NCBI RefSeq assembly: GCF_000317285.1
Contig: NZ_AJLN01000050.1
Location: 62,001-126,000, forward strand
Length of the DNA stretch: 64,000 nt
Direction of reading: 5' to 3'
Source: Chlorogloeopsis fritschii PCC 6912
GTDB taxonomy: Bacteria; Cyanobacteriota; Cyanobacteriia; Cyanobacteriales; Nostocaceae
Shown here: one piece after another, positions 9,075 through 19,857 of the stretch
Numbering within the stretch: the first letter of the stretch is position 1
Layout of the letters: every line of letters starts with the position of its first letter
The notes under the pieces: generated by a model
Told to the model about the DNA's origin: nothing
The model's input: the letters and a program-made list of their open reading frames with translations, nothing else
The model's database searches: none
Program-made: the position numbers and the translations under genes

Positions 9075-12000
9075 ATGTTCGTGCTACCAGGATACGACGT
9101 AAAAGAAACTATTTACGAAAAATTAAAAACAACTATTTATCGGGGTATAGACGAGCAAGGAAAACTTCCAGTTTTAATTAAAATCATCAAAACAGAATAT
9201 CCCAACCTTGAAGAAATTACTGGCTTGAAACAAGAGTATCAAATTACTCACAATTTAAATTGTCAAGGAGTTTTGAAATCTTATAAGCTGGAAAAATATC
9301 AAAATAACTTAGCTCTGATTTTAGAAGACTTTGACGGTCAGCTTCTGTCTGAGTTACTCAAAACAAATCAACTGTCGCTCACTGAGTTTCTGACTATTGC
9401 AATTTCTCTCACTCAAACCTTAGTTCAACTTCATAGCTTTTCAATTATTCATAAAGATATAAAACCTGACAATATTCTTATAAATCTGCAAACAAAGCAG
9501 GTAAAGCTGACTGGTTTTAATAGTGCTATTACCCTACGCAAAGAGCAACAAACAATTAATATTCCTAACTTAATAGCAGGCTCGCTAACTTATATCTCAC
9601 CGGAACAAACCGGGAGAATGAATCGTTCCCTTGACTACCGTACTGACTTTTACAGTTTAGGCGTTACTTTTTATGAAATGCTGACTGGAATGGTTCCTTT
9701 TTCTACCTCCGATCCAATGGAGTTAGTTTACTGCCACCTAGCAAAACAACCAGTAGCACCCTCAGAAAAAAGGAAAATTCCCTCAGCAGTTTCACAGATT
9801 GTGATGAAACTTTTAGCCAAAAATGCTGACGACAGATACCAAAATGCTGCTGGACTAAAGTTTGACCTAGAAAACTGCCTAATTCAACTACAAACTACGG
9901 GAAAAATTGACACCTTTCCACTAGCTAGACGCGATCGCGGCAGTCAACTTTTCATGCCGCAAAAACTTTATGGACGTGAAAAAGAAGTGCAGTTGCTGTT
10001 GGATACTTTTGCCAGAGTAGCTCAAGGGGCAACTGAGATTGTGCTGGTTTCTGGTTACTCAGGTATTGGCAAAACTTCTATTGTTCATGAGGTAAACAAA
10101 CCGATTGTAGAAGCGCGGGGATATTTTATTGCTGGTAAATTTGACCAGTTTAAGCGCAATATTCCCTACGACGCTTTAATTCAGGCTTTTCGAGAATTGA
10201 TTCGTCAGCTGCTAACCGAAAGTGAAGCACAAATTGCTGCTTGGAAAGAGAAGCTTTTAGATGCTTTAGCAGCCAACGGACAGATTATTATTGATGTGAT
10301 TCCAGAAGTGGAACTAATTATCGGAGCGCAACCAGAGGTAGCACAACTAGGACTATCTGAGTCCCAAAATAGGTTTAATCGAGTATTTCAGCAGTTTATT
10401 AATGCGTTTTGCCAACCAGAACATCCGCTCGTAATTTTCCTCGATGATTTACAGTGGGCAGATGCGGCATCTCTAAAATTAATTCAACTGTTGAGTGCTG
10501 ATGATAACAGCCAATATTTGTTTGTGATTGGAGCATATCGAGATAACGAAGTCGATATTACTCACCCACTAGTTCAGGCGATCGAGAAAATTAAGACAAA
10601 TGGGACAGCGATCGCTAATTTAAATATTACACCTTTATCTTACATTCATGTAACTCAATTAATAGAAGATATCTTAGGGGAAAATTCTCAAACGGAGCAG
10701 GTGAAGCAGTTATCAGAGTTAATTTTTAATAAAACCCAAGGCAATCCCTTTTTTATCACCCAGTTCATCCAAACACTATACGCTGAACAATTACTAACTT
10801 ACCGAGTAGATTTAGATTGCTGGCATTGGGACATAGAGCAGATCCAAGCCATTGGTATACTTGATTGCAATATTGTTGAACTGATCGCTAGAAATATTCG
10901 CCAACTACCACCAGAAACTCAGAAAGTTTTAAAACTTGCTGCTTGCATTGGTAGCTATTTTAATTTAAAAGTACTGGCAATTGTGAATGAAGAATCGGGC
11001 TTATCTACAGCTAGAACACTTTGGTCAGCTCTTCAAGCTGGTTTGATTTTACCTAAATCCGATACATATAAAATTCCTCTTGTTTTTTCTGAGGTGGAAG
11101 CACTAGAATTGCCATTACATGATGTCCAAGTTGACTACAAATTTTTGCATGACCGAGTGCAACAAGCTGCTTATTCTCTGATTCCCGCAGCTGAACAAAA
11201 ATCAACTCATTATAAAATTGGTCAATTATTACTAAATAATATGCCTCTCCAAGAGCAAAATGATAATATTTTTGCTCTTGTCAATCAGTTAAATTTCGGT
11301 GTCGAGCTACTTACTACTCCAGCGCAAAAAGATGAATTGGCTAAGTTAAATCTTATTGCTGGGCGGAAAGCGAAGGCAGCTATGGCATACGAAGCTGCTG
11401 TAAATTACTTGAATATAGGTTTAAACCTTTTAGGAACAAATAGTTGGAAATATCAATATAATTTGACTTATTGTCTCTATTTAGAAACCTCAGAAGCGCA
11501 ATATCTTAACACTAATTTAGAACAGGCGGCAACATTATGTGATGTTGCTTTTAAACACATAGAAACAGTACTGGAAAAAGTCAAAATATACAAGATAAAA
11601 ATTAAGCTGGCACTCGCTCAAAGTCAGATTGAACTAGCAATAGAGACAGGATTGCACGTTTTGGAAATGCTGGGAGTGACTTTAGTGCGATCGCTACCAC
11701 AAGAACTAGATATTAGGGAGATAGCTCAATTACCGAGCATGAGCGATCCCTATAAGCTTGCAGCCATGGAAATTTTAATGCTTATACACGCACCTGCTTG
11801 TTTTGGAGAAAGCGGGTTAGCGCTACCTATAATATATACAATGGTGGAACTCTCCAGACAATATGGAAATTCGCCGCCATCTATTTATGCCTACGCTGTT
11901 TATGGCAACATTAGGATTTGGCTAGTACCAAATATAGATTTTGCGTATCAACTTGGTCAATTATCTCAGCTATTATTAGAGCAGTTGAATGCTAGAGAGT

Positions 12001-15000
12001 TTCAATCTAAATCATTAATCTCAATTTCCATTAACATCGCTCATTGGAAGAAGCACACAAGAGAAACTATAGAACCCTTGCTTCGAGCAATTCAAGACGG
12101 GTTAGAAGTTGGCGATATAGAATTTGCTTGCCATGCTGCTAATTTCTACTGCGCTCACTTATTCTTCAACGGCGATAACTTAGAATACGTGCAAGACAAG
12201 CAGAAACAATATATTAAGTTTATCCAAAAATTTAGGCAGGAACATCAGCTTTACTTAGCAAAGATTGATGGGCAGTTAGTAGATAACTTAAGAGAGCGTT
12301 CTCCAGATAAATTAGTTTTAACTGGCGAGTATTTGAATGAGGAAGAAACCATAGCATATTTACAAAAACACAATAACTTAATCTCCTTGTTCAACATCTA
12401 CTTTGCTAAATGTATACTTTGTTATTTATTTAAAGATTATGAAAAATCTCTAGAGTTTGCCAAAATAGGAGCAAAGTATTCAGGATATGTCCAGAGTGAA
12501 ATTATTTTTGTTCAACATAATTTTTACTATTCTCTGGCGCTATTAGCTCATTATTTCTCTACAGGTTGTCAGGTAGATTTAGGCAGTATAAACGAGAAAC
12601 ACCAGTACTTAAGCCAGGTATTGCAGAATCAAGAAAAAATGCAATATTGGGCGCAACATTGCCCGATGAATTATCAGCACAAGTACGAGTTGGTGGAGGC
12701 AGAGAAAGCTCGTGTTTTGGGACAACCTCTGGTAGCGATGGAGTATTACGATCGCGCAATTGGTGGAGCTAGACAACAAGGCTATATTCAAGAAGAAGCG
12801 CTTGCTTACGAGCTAGCAGCAGAATTCTATCTGTCTTTAGGAAGAAAAGAAATTGCCCAAACCTACATGGCGAAAGCTCACTATTGCTATGTTCGTTGGG
12901 GAGCAACATCTAAAGTCAAAGATTTAGAGTCAAGATATCCCCAATTCATTTTTAAGGAATTTACATCAGAAACAAGCAATGTTGGCGCTTTAGACTTGGC
13001 TACTACAATCAAAGCTTCGCAAGCATTGGCTAGTGAAATCGTTACCGAAAAGCTCCTCAACAAGCTAATGAAAATTGTGATGGAGAATGCTGGTGCTCAA
13101 GCCAGTTGTTTGATTTTAGAAAGAAATGGCGAACTGGTAGTAGAAGCTAGAGGATCTGTAGAAAAAGATGAATTTATTGTCTGTCGGTCGTTGCCAGTTA
13201 AAATTGGTGATTGTCTACCCTTATCTTTAATCAATTATGTCAAAAGAACAAAAGAATATATCGTTTTAGATGATTCAACCCATGAGGGAAGATTTATTAA
13301 CGATTCTTATATTCAAAGATATAAACCCAAATCTATATTGTGCATCCCTATAATTCACCAAGGGCAGCTAATCGGGGTGCTGTATTTGGAAAATAATCTC
13401 ACTAATAATGCTTTTACCTCCGAGAGATTGGAAATTTTAAGAATTCTTTCCTCTCAGGCAGCAATCTCCCTCAAAAATGCTCAACTTTACGAAGAAATGA
13501 CAGCCTTAAATCTAAACTTGAAGCAAGAAATTGGGAAACGCCAACAAGCAGAAGAGGCACTGCGTGAAAGTGAAAGAAGACTAGCTCAATTTCTGGAAGC
13601 TGTCCCCGTGGGTATATTTGTTGTTGATGCTAATGGCAAACCCTACTATACCAATCAAACCGCACAAGAGATACTTGGCAAAGGTATCGTCACCGAAGCT
13701 ACAACTGAGCAATTGAACGAGATATATCAAGTCTACGTGAGTGGAACTGAGGAGTTGTACCCTACCGAACAGCAACCTGTTGTCAGAGCATTGAGAGGCG
13801 ATTGCATCACCATCGATAATATGGAGGTTCGCCAAGCAGATCAAATTGTGCCTCTAGAGGTATCAGCTACCCCTATTTTTGATGAAAAGAACCAAATTGT
13901 CTATGCCATAGCTGCTTTTACCGACATCAGCCAACGCAAACGGGCAGAAGCCGAGCGGATTCAGTTTACTCAAGAGCTTGCCCTCAAAAATGTTGCCTTG
14001 GAAAAAGCGACAAAAGCATTAGCCGAGTCTAACTCTTCTTTAGAACAAAAAGTTAAGGAGCGCACTCAAGAACTATTACAAACGCTAGAAATTCTCAAAG
14101 TCACCCAAGCCAAACTGGTATTTGAAAATGCTCTGTTACAAAGTGCAGCACAGCCCTCAACCTACGATTATCAAGTTGGGGGTAGTTTGCCTATGGATGC
14201 TCTGACTTATGTAGTACGCTCTGCCGATCGCCAACTCTACAAGGCATTAAAACGTGGAGAGTTTTGTTACATTCTCAATGCCCGGCAGATGGGCAAGTCA
14301 AGCCTGATGGTACGCATGATGCACCATCTTCAGCAAGAGGGGTTTAGCTGTGCCGCGATCGATATGACTCGCCTCGGTAGTGAAAATATTACTGCTGTTC
14401 AATGGTACAAGGGTTTAGCGGTGGAGTTATGGCAGAGTTTTAACTTGCAAGGATTGGTAAATCTAAAAGCTTGGTGGAATGAGCACAAAGATTTATCGCC
14501 AATTCAGTGCTTGAGTCATTTTATAGAAGATATCCTGCTGGGGCAAGTTGAGAGTGAAAAGATTTTTATTTTTGTCGATGAAATTGATAGCATCTTGGGT
14601 TTAAATTTCCCCGTTAATGACTTTTTTGCTTTGATTCGCTTCTGCTATAACCAGCGCAGTATTAATCCAAAGTATCAGCGTTTAACTTTTGCTTTGTTTG
14701 GGGTAGCCACACCTTCAGATTTAATTACTGATTATAAGAGAACGCCCTTTAATATTGGTCAAGCCATTCACCTAGAGGGCTTTAAAGAACATGAAGCTCA
14801 ACCATTGCTGCAAGGATTGGTAGAAAAAGCTAGCAATCCTCAAGTAGTGCTTAAAGAAATATTAGCTTGGACAAATGGTCAACCTTTTCTCACTCAAAAA
14901 CTTTGCCAGCTCATCCGCAATTCTTCGTCTCCTATTCCAACAAAAGGTGAAGCAGAATGGATTGAGAACTTGGTGCAGACTCAGGTAATAGACAATTGGG

Positions 15001-15251
15001 AATCTCAAGACGAGCCAGAACATTTGCGAACTATTCGCGATCGCATTCTCAAGAGCGAACAACAACCCGCTCGATTATTAGAAATCTACAGACAAATTTT
15101 GCAACAAGGAGAAGTTCCCGCAGTTGATACTCCACAAGCAAGGGAGTTGCTTTTATCAGGGCTGGTGGTTAAGCAACAAGGTTCTCTAAAAGTTCACAAC
15201 CGAATTTATCAATTGATTTTTGACAGCATTTGGATGGAGCAGCACGTTTGA
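9075..15251 (+). CDS. giant kinase-like/AAA_16/GAF/PAS/AAA-like signalling fusion
   Basis: The protein has 2058 residues. The order is: protein-kinase-like domain (about 1-270), AAA_16 ATPase with P-loop [10 protein letters not shown] near 330, a long helical TPR-like region (about 600-1300), GAF (about 1315-1475), PAS (about 1500-1630), coiled coil, and an AAA-like ATPase (about 1690-2058, P-loop Lys1741 in [10 protein letters not shown]). Relatives such as cyanobacterial HstK proteins usually end in a histidine kinase; here that is replaced by the AAA-like domain. The catalytic loop reads H-K-D (126-128), but the metal-binding D-F-G is G-F-N (147-149), so the kinase domain may be inactive. 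The start at 9075 matches the family beginning (M-F-V-L-P-G-Y); an in-frame ATG at 9024 is less likely. Confidence 0.9.
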   Translation: MFVLPGYDVKETIYEKLKTTIYRGIDEQGKLPVLIKIIKTEYPNLEEITGLKQEYQITHNLNCQGVLKSYKLEKYQNNLALILEDFDGQLLSELLKTNQLSLTEFLTIAISLTQTLVQLHSFSIIHKDIKPDNILINLQTKQVKLTGFNSAITLRKEQQTINIPNLIAGSLTYISPEQTGRMNRSLDYRTDFYSLGVTFYEMLTGMVPFSTSDPMELVYCHLAKQPVAPSEKRKIPSAVSQIVMKLLAKNADDRYQNAAGLKFDLENCLIQLQTTGKIDTFPLARRDRGSQLFMPQKLYGREKEVQLLLDTFARVAQGATEIVLVSGYSGIGKTSIVHEVNKPIVEARGYFIAGKFDQFKRNIPYDALIQAFRELIRQLLTESEAQIAAWKEKLLDALAANGQIIIDVIPEVELIIGAQPEVAQLGLSESQNRFNRVFQQFINAFCQPEHPLVIFLDDLQWADAASLKLIQLLSADDNSQYLFVIGAYRDNEVDITHPLVQAIEKIKTNGTAIANLNITPLSYIHVTQLIEDILGENSQTEQVKQLSELIFNKTQGNPFFITQFIQTLYAEQLLTYRVDLDCWHWDIEQIQAIGILDCNIVELIARNIRQLPPETQKVLKLAACIGSYFNLKVLAIVNEESGLSTARTLWSALQAGLILPKSDTYKIPLVFSEVEALELPLHDVQVDYKFLHDRVQQAAYSLIPAAEQKSTHYKIGQLLLNNMPLQEQNDNIFALVNQLNFGVELLTTPAQKDELAKLNLIAGRKAKAAMAYEAAVNYLNIGLNLLGTNSWKYQYNLTYCLYLETSEAQYLNTNLEQAATLCDVAFKHIETVLEKVKIYKIKIKLALAQSQIELAIETGLHVLEMLGVTLVRSLPQELDIREIAQLPSMSDPYKLAAMEILMLIHAPACFGESGLALPIIYTMVELSRQYGNSPPSIYAYAVYGNIRIWLVPNIDFAYQLGQLSQLLLEQLNAREFQSKSLISISINIAHWKKHTRETIEPLLRAIQDGLEVGDIEFACHAANFYCAHLFFNGDNLEYVQDKQKQYIKFIQKFRQEHQLYLAKIDGQLVDNLRERSPDKLVLTGEYLNEEETIAYLQKHNNLISLFNIYFAKCILCYLFKDYEKSLEFAKIGAKYSGYVQSEIIFVQHNFYYSLALLAHYFSTGCQVDLGSINEKHQYLSQVLQNQEKMQYWAQHCPMNYQHKYELVEAEKARVLGQPLVAMEYYDRAIGGARQQGYIQEEALAYELAAEFYLSLGRKEIAQTYMAKAHYCYVRWGATSKVKDLESRYPQFIFKEFTSETSNVGALDLATTIKASQALASEIVTEKLLNKLMKIVMENAGAQASCLILERNGELVVEARGSVEKDEFIVCRSLPVKIGDCLPLSLINYVKRTKEYIVLDDSTHEGRFINDSYIQRYKPKSILCIPIIHQGQLIGVLYLENNLTNNAFTSERLEILRILSSQAAISLKNAQLYEEMTALNLNLKQEIGKRQQAEEALRESERRLAQFLEAVPVGIFVVDANGKPYYTNQTAQEILGKGIVTEATTEQLNEIYQVYVSGTEELYPTEQQPVVRALRGDCITIDNMEVRQADQIVPLEVSATPIFDEKNQIVYAIAAFTDISQRKRAEAERIQFTQELALKNVALEKATKALAESNSSLEQKVKERTQELLQTLEILKVTQAKLVFENALLQSAAQPSTYDYQVGGSLPMDALTYVVRSADRQLYKALKRGEFCYILNARQMGKSSLMVRMMHHLQQEGFSCAAIDMTRLGSENITAVQWYKGLAVELWQSFNLQGLVNLKAWWNEHKDLSPIQCLSHFIEDILLGQVESEKIFIFVDEIDSILGLNFPVNDFFALIRFCYNQRSINPKYQRLTFALFGVATPSDLITDYKRTPFNIGQAIHLEGFKEHEAQPLLQGLVEKASNPQVVLKEILAWTNGQPFLTQKLCQLIRNSSSPIPTKGEAEWIENLVQTQVIDNWESQDEPEHLRTIRDRILKSEQQPARLLEIYRQILQQGEVPAVDTPQARELLLSGLVVKQQGSLKVHNRIYQLIFDSIWMEQHV

Positions 15252-15260
15252 ACTAAATAG

Positions 15261-15662
15261 TTATTCTTTTACAGGTTCTTGTTCAGTAGCTATTTCTGCT
15301 CTTTGCCTTTGCAGTTTGTATTCCACTTCAAGTTCTTTGCCCAGAAAATAATTGAGGAAAGTTCGGATCACAGCAATCAGTGCCAACTTGGCTAATTCTT
15401 CTAAGGTTGGAGCGATTGTAGTTGCTAGAACGTCAGCCCCAAGCTGGAATTCTAGAGCTAGAGCTAACCAAATGCCGAAGCGGAGCCTAAGGAGATTATA
15501 GGGAAAGGGGCGATTATGGTGACGATTACTGAGAGCGATCGCTAGTTGTATTGTTTTGAGTAATCCCACCACCACACAAATTACGGAAATGGTTTCTAAA
15601 CAAAACTGAGCTAGCGTTGCAAAGTTGTCCAAGTTTCTTTCAAAATGTTTAAACCATTCCAT
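15261..15662 (-). CDS. DUF1622 family membrane protein
   Basis: This 133-residue protein has three hydrophobic stretches (about residues 18-45, 65-85 and 90-112) and matches the DUF1622 pattern, including FGIWLALALEFQLGADVL and IAVIRTFLNYFLGKELE. The charged C-terminal tail is likely cytoplasmic. Family members are small inner-membrane proteins of unknown function. It converges on the giant signalling gene with only 9 bases between them and no obvious terminator hairpin. Confidence 0.85.
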   Translation of the reverse strand: MEWFKHFERNLDNFATLAQFCLETISVICVVVGLLKTIQLAIALSNRHHNRPFPYNLLRLRFGIWLALALEFQLGADVLATTIAPTLEELAKLALIAVIRTFLNYFLGKELEVEYKLQRQRAEIATEQEPVKE

Positions 15663-15926
15663 TCATAATTTCCTCGTTTCTATCAATCCATTGCCATCTA
15701 TCCTTTTGTCACTCACTGTTTTTGCAAGATATACGATTAAAAACACTTAGTCTTTAAATATAGAATCAAAGCATAAAAACTAAGTAAGAAATTTGTAAGA
15801 CATTTACTATCTGCGGCGACGACGATGCAAAATCCAACCTTCTGTTCTCAGTAAGGTTTATTTAACTACTTTGTAAATGCACCCTAAATCTATACCCAAA
15901 TATACTTTATTAGTCTGTAAATTTTA

Positions 15927-18272
15927 TCACGCTTTATATCTGCCTCTTTTCCCAAAGGATTCCTCCAAAGCAGAAGCTTGCTCAACTTGTTTTTCTATTC
16001 TTAAATTCCACTCTCTTTGTTGTCGCTGTAATAATGGCAATTTGACTGTAAATGTTGCCCCTTTACCTTCTCCTAGACTGTGTGCAGATATGGAACCACC
16101 GTGTAATTCCGTAAAATAGCGAGCAAGAGCTAGCCCTAATCCCAAGCCTTCAAATTCACGAGTTGTGCTGCTATTTTCTTGCCGGAAGTATTCAAATACA
16201 TGGGGTAGAAATTTAGGAGTAATGCCTTTTCCCGTATCTTTAACTTGGATCTGCGCCATTGCACCTATTGTGTCAAACATGACTTCTACTTTTCCCCCAC
16301 TTGGCGTGAACTTCACTGCATTGGAGAGTAAATGCCAAAACACTTGCTGCAAATAATTAGTATCTGCTGAAACTACACCTGCATTTGAGTCAAACTGTGT
16401 TGTAATAGTAACATTTTTGGCTTGTGCCGTCGCTCGGATGCTTTCGATTGCTGTATTAATTACAGTGACTACATTAACTGGAGCAAGTTTTAGTCTCATG
16501 TTGCCACGCAAGGTATGTGAGACATTTAACAAGTCTTCAATGATTTGCGCTTGTAACACAGCATTGCGTTCAATAGTGTCTAGGGCACGAGCAGTGGTTT
16601 TCTCATCAAACTTGCGTGATTTGAGAAGTTGTGCCCAGCCAATTATGGGGTTTAGGGGTGAGCGCAACTCATGAGAAACGATAGTGAGAAATTCTTCCTT
16701 CACACGAATTGCGGCTTCAGCTTGGGCACGGGCTGTTTGTTTTTGCTGTAATAGTTGCTCGCGCTCTTGTTGTGCATCCTTGCACTCGCTAATATCTAGA
16801 AAAACGCAAATTCCTCCTCTGGTTTGACCATTTTTATGAAATAGAGGTGCTGCGTAGCAAAGTAAAGTGATTAATGTTCCATCCTCATGCACCAAATTAA
16901 GTTCTACGTCTTTAACTTTCACACCTTGGGTAATGGCATATTGCAAAGGCTGTTCGTGAGTGAGTACTTCTCGATTTTGATGATATAGCTTGTATGGGAA
17001 AGCTTGTAGACCTTGGCTTGAGATTTTACAACCATCAGCATCAAAAGCTAACTTAAACAACTTTGCAGCAGTCGAGTTGAAATGAATGTAATTACAATTT
17101 GGATCTTCAGCGATCGCTATACCAACGGGAATAAAATCAAATAATGTTTTTAACTCGTTAACTTGTTGCTCAAGTGCTTCTGCTATGTCATTAAAAGCGC
17201 GAGCAATTAAACCTAGTTCGCTGGTTTGATTGGTTAATTCACTACAGGTACTAAGGTTACCGTTTTTGAGTTGTTGTGCTGAATGTATAAGAGAATTTAA
17301 TTGTCGTAAAAAGAATATATCCCCTCCTACCCAAGCAGCAATTAAACCTAAGACAGTAACAATTCCCAGCGCTGTAAGGTTCCAAGTTAAACGCTCATTG
17401 ACTTGAGAATAGACAACTGACTGGGGAAAACCGATGCCAACGTAAGCATTTGTCTGTGGTAATACATCATTGATTGCTGCTAACGCGAAGATACGTGGAA
17501 CACCGTCAAGGCTAATTATCTCAGTGCCTTTCCCCTCAGCTTGAATCAACCTGTCAAAAATTTCCTTAGGCAAGGTTTTTCCTACCCATTTTTCAGGTTC
17601 CGGATAGCGAACTAACAGCGTACCTTGGCGATCAAATACACTAAGCACTGAATTTTCAGGTAACTTAACTTGTCTAGCTAGCTGGTTTAACCAAGCTAAA
17701 TTTGTAGCTGCGATCGCAACAAGTTGAACTTTACCTGTTTTGTCGAGAATAGGATAAGCATAGTTAATAGTCCCTTTTTTGCTAACTCGATCAATTTGGT
17801 ACTCACTGACTGCAAACTTACGAGTTTTTAAGGCACTTTGGAAACTACTCTCTTTGACTATGTTGATAGATTTGCGAGCAGAATCGGAACTACAAATAGT
17901 CTTTCCTTGAGGATTTAGCACACTCAAACTGTCATAGGCAGGATATATTTTCAGCAAGTTTGTTAGCAGGCGATCGCACTCTGCTGTATTACCCTCACGT
18001 ATTTCTGGAAGTTGGGATAATAGAATCAGCAGTTGTTTTGTTCCTTCACTGACTTGTGTGTGATTGCTAGCAACTAAGTGCACAAGCTGTACTGCCTGTT
18101 TTTGCATCTCTGCTATTGCCGAACGTTGTTGTTCTAAAGTCGTGTAAACAATCAATCCCACAGCGGGGAATAAGGATAACAAAACCAGCAGCAACAAACG
18201 GGCGCGAAAACCAGAGATGAAATTAAGCTTGCTAGTCTTCAGCCACTTCAACTTGATTTGTTTGTTTAGCAT
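15927..18272 (-). CDS. sensor histidine kinase with extracytoplasmic Cache, HAMP, PAS
   Basis: The 781-residue protein starts with a membrane anchor (about 22-42). A large extracytoplasmic Cache-type sensor follows (about 45-285), with a second membrane segment near 290-315. HAMP lies near 315-375, a PAS domain at about 380-500, then a short coiled coil, HisKA with phospho-acceptor His534 in F-L-T-I-V-S-H-E-L-R-S-P, and HATPase_c with N-box H-L-L-S-N-A-V-K-F-T-P and G-boxes K-D-T-G-K-G-I and G-L-G-L-G-L-A. No receiver domain is attached and no response regulator lies beside it, so the partner is elsewhere. Ligand unknown; Cache domains usually bind small organic molecules. Confidence 0.9.
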   Translation of the reverse strand: MLNKQIKLKWLKTSKLNFISGFRARLLLLVLLSLFPAVGLIVYTTLEQQRSAIAEMQKQAVQLVHLVASNHTQVSEGTKQLLILLSQLPEIREGNTAECDRLLTNLLKIYPAYDSLSVLNPQGKTICSSDSARKSINIVKESSFQSALKTRKFAVSEYQIDRVSKKGTINYAYPILDKTGKVQLVAIAATNLAWLNQLARQVKLPENSVLSVFDRQGTLLVRYPEPEKWVGKTLPKEIFDRLIQAEGKGTEIISLDGVPRIFALAAINDVLPQTNAYVGIGFPQSVVYSQVNERLTWNLTALGIVTVLGLIAAWVGGDIFFLRQLNSLIHSAQQLKNGNLSTCSELTNQTSELGLIARAFNDIAEALEQQVNELKTLFDFIPVGIAIAEDPNCNYIHFNSTAAKLFKLAFDADGCKISSQGLQAFPYKLYHQNREVLTHEQPLQYAITQGVKVKDVELNLVHEDGTLITLLCYAAPLFHKNGQTRGGICVFLDISECKDAQQEREQLLQQKQTARAQAEAAIRVKEEFLTIVSHELRSPLNPIIGWAQLLKSRKFDEKTTARALDTIERNAVLQAQIIEDLLNVSHTLRGNMRLKLAPVNVVTVINTAIESIRATAQAKNVTITTQFDSNAGVVSADTNYLQQVFWHLLSNAVKFTPSGGKVEVMFDTIGAMAQIQVKDTGKGITPKFLPHVFEYFRQENSSTTREFEGLGLGLALARYFTELHGGSISAHSLGEGKGATFTVKLPLLQRQQREWNLRIEKQVEQASALEESFGKRGRYKA

Positions 18273-18767
18273 TCTAGCTTTTTGAGAATACTTCTGTATT
18301 CACATCTGCATTCACAGAGTTCCATATCACAGTAGTACCTTACGAGAACCAATTGGAATCTACTTTTGGATAGGTTTATTTTAGTAAGTGTGTAGCTTAT
18401 CAAACTGGCACATCAGCTAGGTAGATGTGGCAAGGCTATTAACAGAAGCTTTTTATGTTTCAACTGGATAAAAGCTTGCTTGTTAGTGTTATTGTGCCAG
18501 TCATCATGCGATCGCATTTCTTCGGCAAGATTAATTTAACATTTGCGCTTGCGGTTTTTACGGGGAATGCTGGTATTTGAAAAAAACCCTACAACTTAGA
18601 AGGGTGTGGCTATACAAACAATGGCTGCCTGTGCAGCCTAGAAAATTTTCAGCCCACGCTGGTGGGCTTTGTACGTGTAACTCCAGACTTCCAGCCTGCG
18701 GGCGAATTTGGAGTTAAAAGCAGTTTCAGCGATCGCACTTGCAAACTAAACTTTCATTACCAACATC
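18273..18767. other. intergenic region with two dispersed hairpins
   Basis: No gene is seen in this 495-base stretch upstream of the sensor kinase. Adjacent hairpins lie at 18623-18638 (GGCTGC/GCAGCC) and 18651-18668 (AGCCCAC/GTGGGCT). A related pattern occurs near 43743, so these belong to a dispersed palindromic repeat rather than a gene-specific signal. Confidence 0.5.
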
Positions 18768-19010
18768 AACCCATCCATAGAGAACACTAACCCATTTGTG
18801 ACAAACGCGTTAACGTTTCTTATTAACGTTAACCCATCCATAGAGAACATTAACCCATTCGTGACAAACGCGTTAACGTTTCTTATTAACGTTAACCCAT
18901 TCATAGAGAACATTAACCCATTTGCGACAAACGCGTTAACGTTCCTTATTAACGTTAACCCATTCATAGAGAACATTAACCCATTTGCGACAAACGCGTT
19001 AACGTTCCTT
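18768..19010. repeat. 63-bp tandem repeat, four copies, open on both strands
   Basis: Units start at 18768, 18831, 18894 and 18957; the last is cut short near 19010. The period of 63 is a multiple of 3, so both strands stay open: a 21-residue repeat rich in N-P-F-I-E-N-I on the plus strand and in M-F-S-M-N-G-L-T-L-I on the minus strand. Each full unit has a 9-bp hairpin (GTTAACGTT / AACGTTAAC, 7-base loop) next to ACGCGT. Copies differ by a few substitutions only. The open frames lack convincing start signals and I do not call a gene. Confidence 0.85.
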
Positions 19011-19027
19011 CGTTAATTTACTACGTC

Positions 19028-19120
19028 AGGACTTACGCAAAATACCTCTCTAACTTTTATTCCTCCGTGCCCTCTGTGCCTGGAGTGGTTTTATTCTTCC
19101 GTGACTGGTGCGTAAGTTCT
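19028..19120. mobile_element. MITE-like element, 93 bp
   Basis: Terminal inverted repeats AGGACTTACGCA (19028-19039) and TGCGTAAGTTCT (19109-19120) match with one mismatch. The interior has no coding capacity. The same terminal sequence occurs once more, inverted, near 62583-62600 (TTTTTGCGTAAGTCCTGA), which supports a dispersed family. No target duplication could be recognised and no related transposase is in the window. Confidence 0.6.
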
Positions 19121-19268
19121 ATAAGTATAAATAGACAATTTAAGCATAATCACTTGACTTTATCAAAAATTTTCTTCTAAAAAATATAAATATTTGTGAT
19201 TTATTCTGAGCCAAAAAACAGCTTCTTTGAGGCAAGCTAACACCATAACACCTTATAGGAGTGCATTT

Positions 19269-19652
19269 ATGCCTCGTCTCAAACGTGCATCCCGCATTTT
19301 AGAAAAAGCTCAACTAAGAGCCTCTGGACTCAAAGCCATTGATCCAAACATAGATTTTGGCGATACTAACAACTTGCAAAACCTGACACAACAAATTGAG
19401 CAGTTACGCACCAAGATTGATACTTATAACACCGCTCTATCTGTAATTGATGCTTCTAGAACTGATATTGAACAGTTAGAAAAAAGCTTGAGTACCCTGT
19501 GTGAAAAGTTGCTGTTAGCAGTTGCCGTAAAATACGGTAAAGACAGCCAAGAATATGTGATGGCGGGTGGTGTTCGCAAAAGCGATCGCATCCGCAAAAG
19601 TACAATCACCCGCTTAAAAACGGTTGCGGAGGAAGTATCTGCTACTGCGTAG
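19269..19652 (+). CDS. conserved cyanobacterial hypothetical protein, coiled coil
   Basis: This 127-residue soluble protein starts at the ATG preceded by TAGGAG (ending 7 bases upstream), not at the in-frame start 42 bases earlier. Residues 30-90 are predicted by eye as a long amphipathic helix or coiled coil (L-T-Q-Q-I-E-Q-L-R-T-K-I). The C-terminal part has the pattern K-Y-G-K-D-S-Q-E-Y-V-M-A-G-G-V-R-K-S-D-R, which I associate with small conserved cyanobacterial proteins of unknown function. No enzyme motif is visible. It stands alone between repeats. Confidence 0.7.
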   Translation: MPRLKRASRILEKAQLRASGLKAIDPNIDFGDTNNLQNLTQQIEQLRTKIDTYNTALSVIDASRTDIEQLEKSLSTLCEKLLLAVAVKYGKDSQEYVMAGGVRKSDRIRKSTITRLKTVAEEVSATA

Positions 19653-19653
19653 G

Positions 19654-19729
19654 TGAGAGGGGGGAAGAGGATGGAAAGAGAGGGAGAGTGGGAGAAGAAT
19701 TCGTCTCCTTCCATCCCCCCGTTCTCTTT
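19654..19729. repeat. purine-rich inverted repeat downstream of the small gene
   Basis: A GA-rich arm (GAGAGGGGGGAAGAGGATGG) is mirrored by a CT-rich arm (CCATCCCCCCGTTCTC), forming an imperfect hairpin just after the stop codon at 19652. It could end transcription of the small gene, but similar tracts between other genes (22840-22920, 50150-50275) point to a dispersed low-complexity sequence. Confidence 0.45.
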
Positions 19730-19794
19730 TGTAACGCTAACGTATCAATAGCCACCACTTTGCCTTAAGTTTTGGTATTTTCAAAGAGGCAAAG

Positions 19795-19842
19795 GGAGGC
19801 AGCCCTATGCAGAGGTATCCTTCGTGAAGGGGACTGCCGTGG
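19795..19842. repeat. GGAGGCAG...CTGCCGTG dispersed element
   Basis: A 48-bp segment bounded by GGAGGCAG and GACTGCCGTGG, with an inner ATCCTTCGTGAAGGG hairpin. Longer or shorter forms with the same ends lie at 22636-22759 and 53312-53360. It ends 15 bases before the beta-glucosidase start and so forms part of that gene's 5' leader. Confidence 0.6.
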
Positions 19843-19857
19843 AGAAGAGAAATCAAT

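Noticed and set aside
12559-12791. Several short frames on both strands inside the giant kinase gene
   Set aside because: They overlap a well-supported long gene in other frames and have no start signals.
18746-19016. Open frames on both strands across the 63-bp tandem repeat as protein genes
   Set aside because: They exist because the period is a multiple of 3; there is no ribosome-binding site and the peptides are pure repeats, so only the repeat is annotated.
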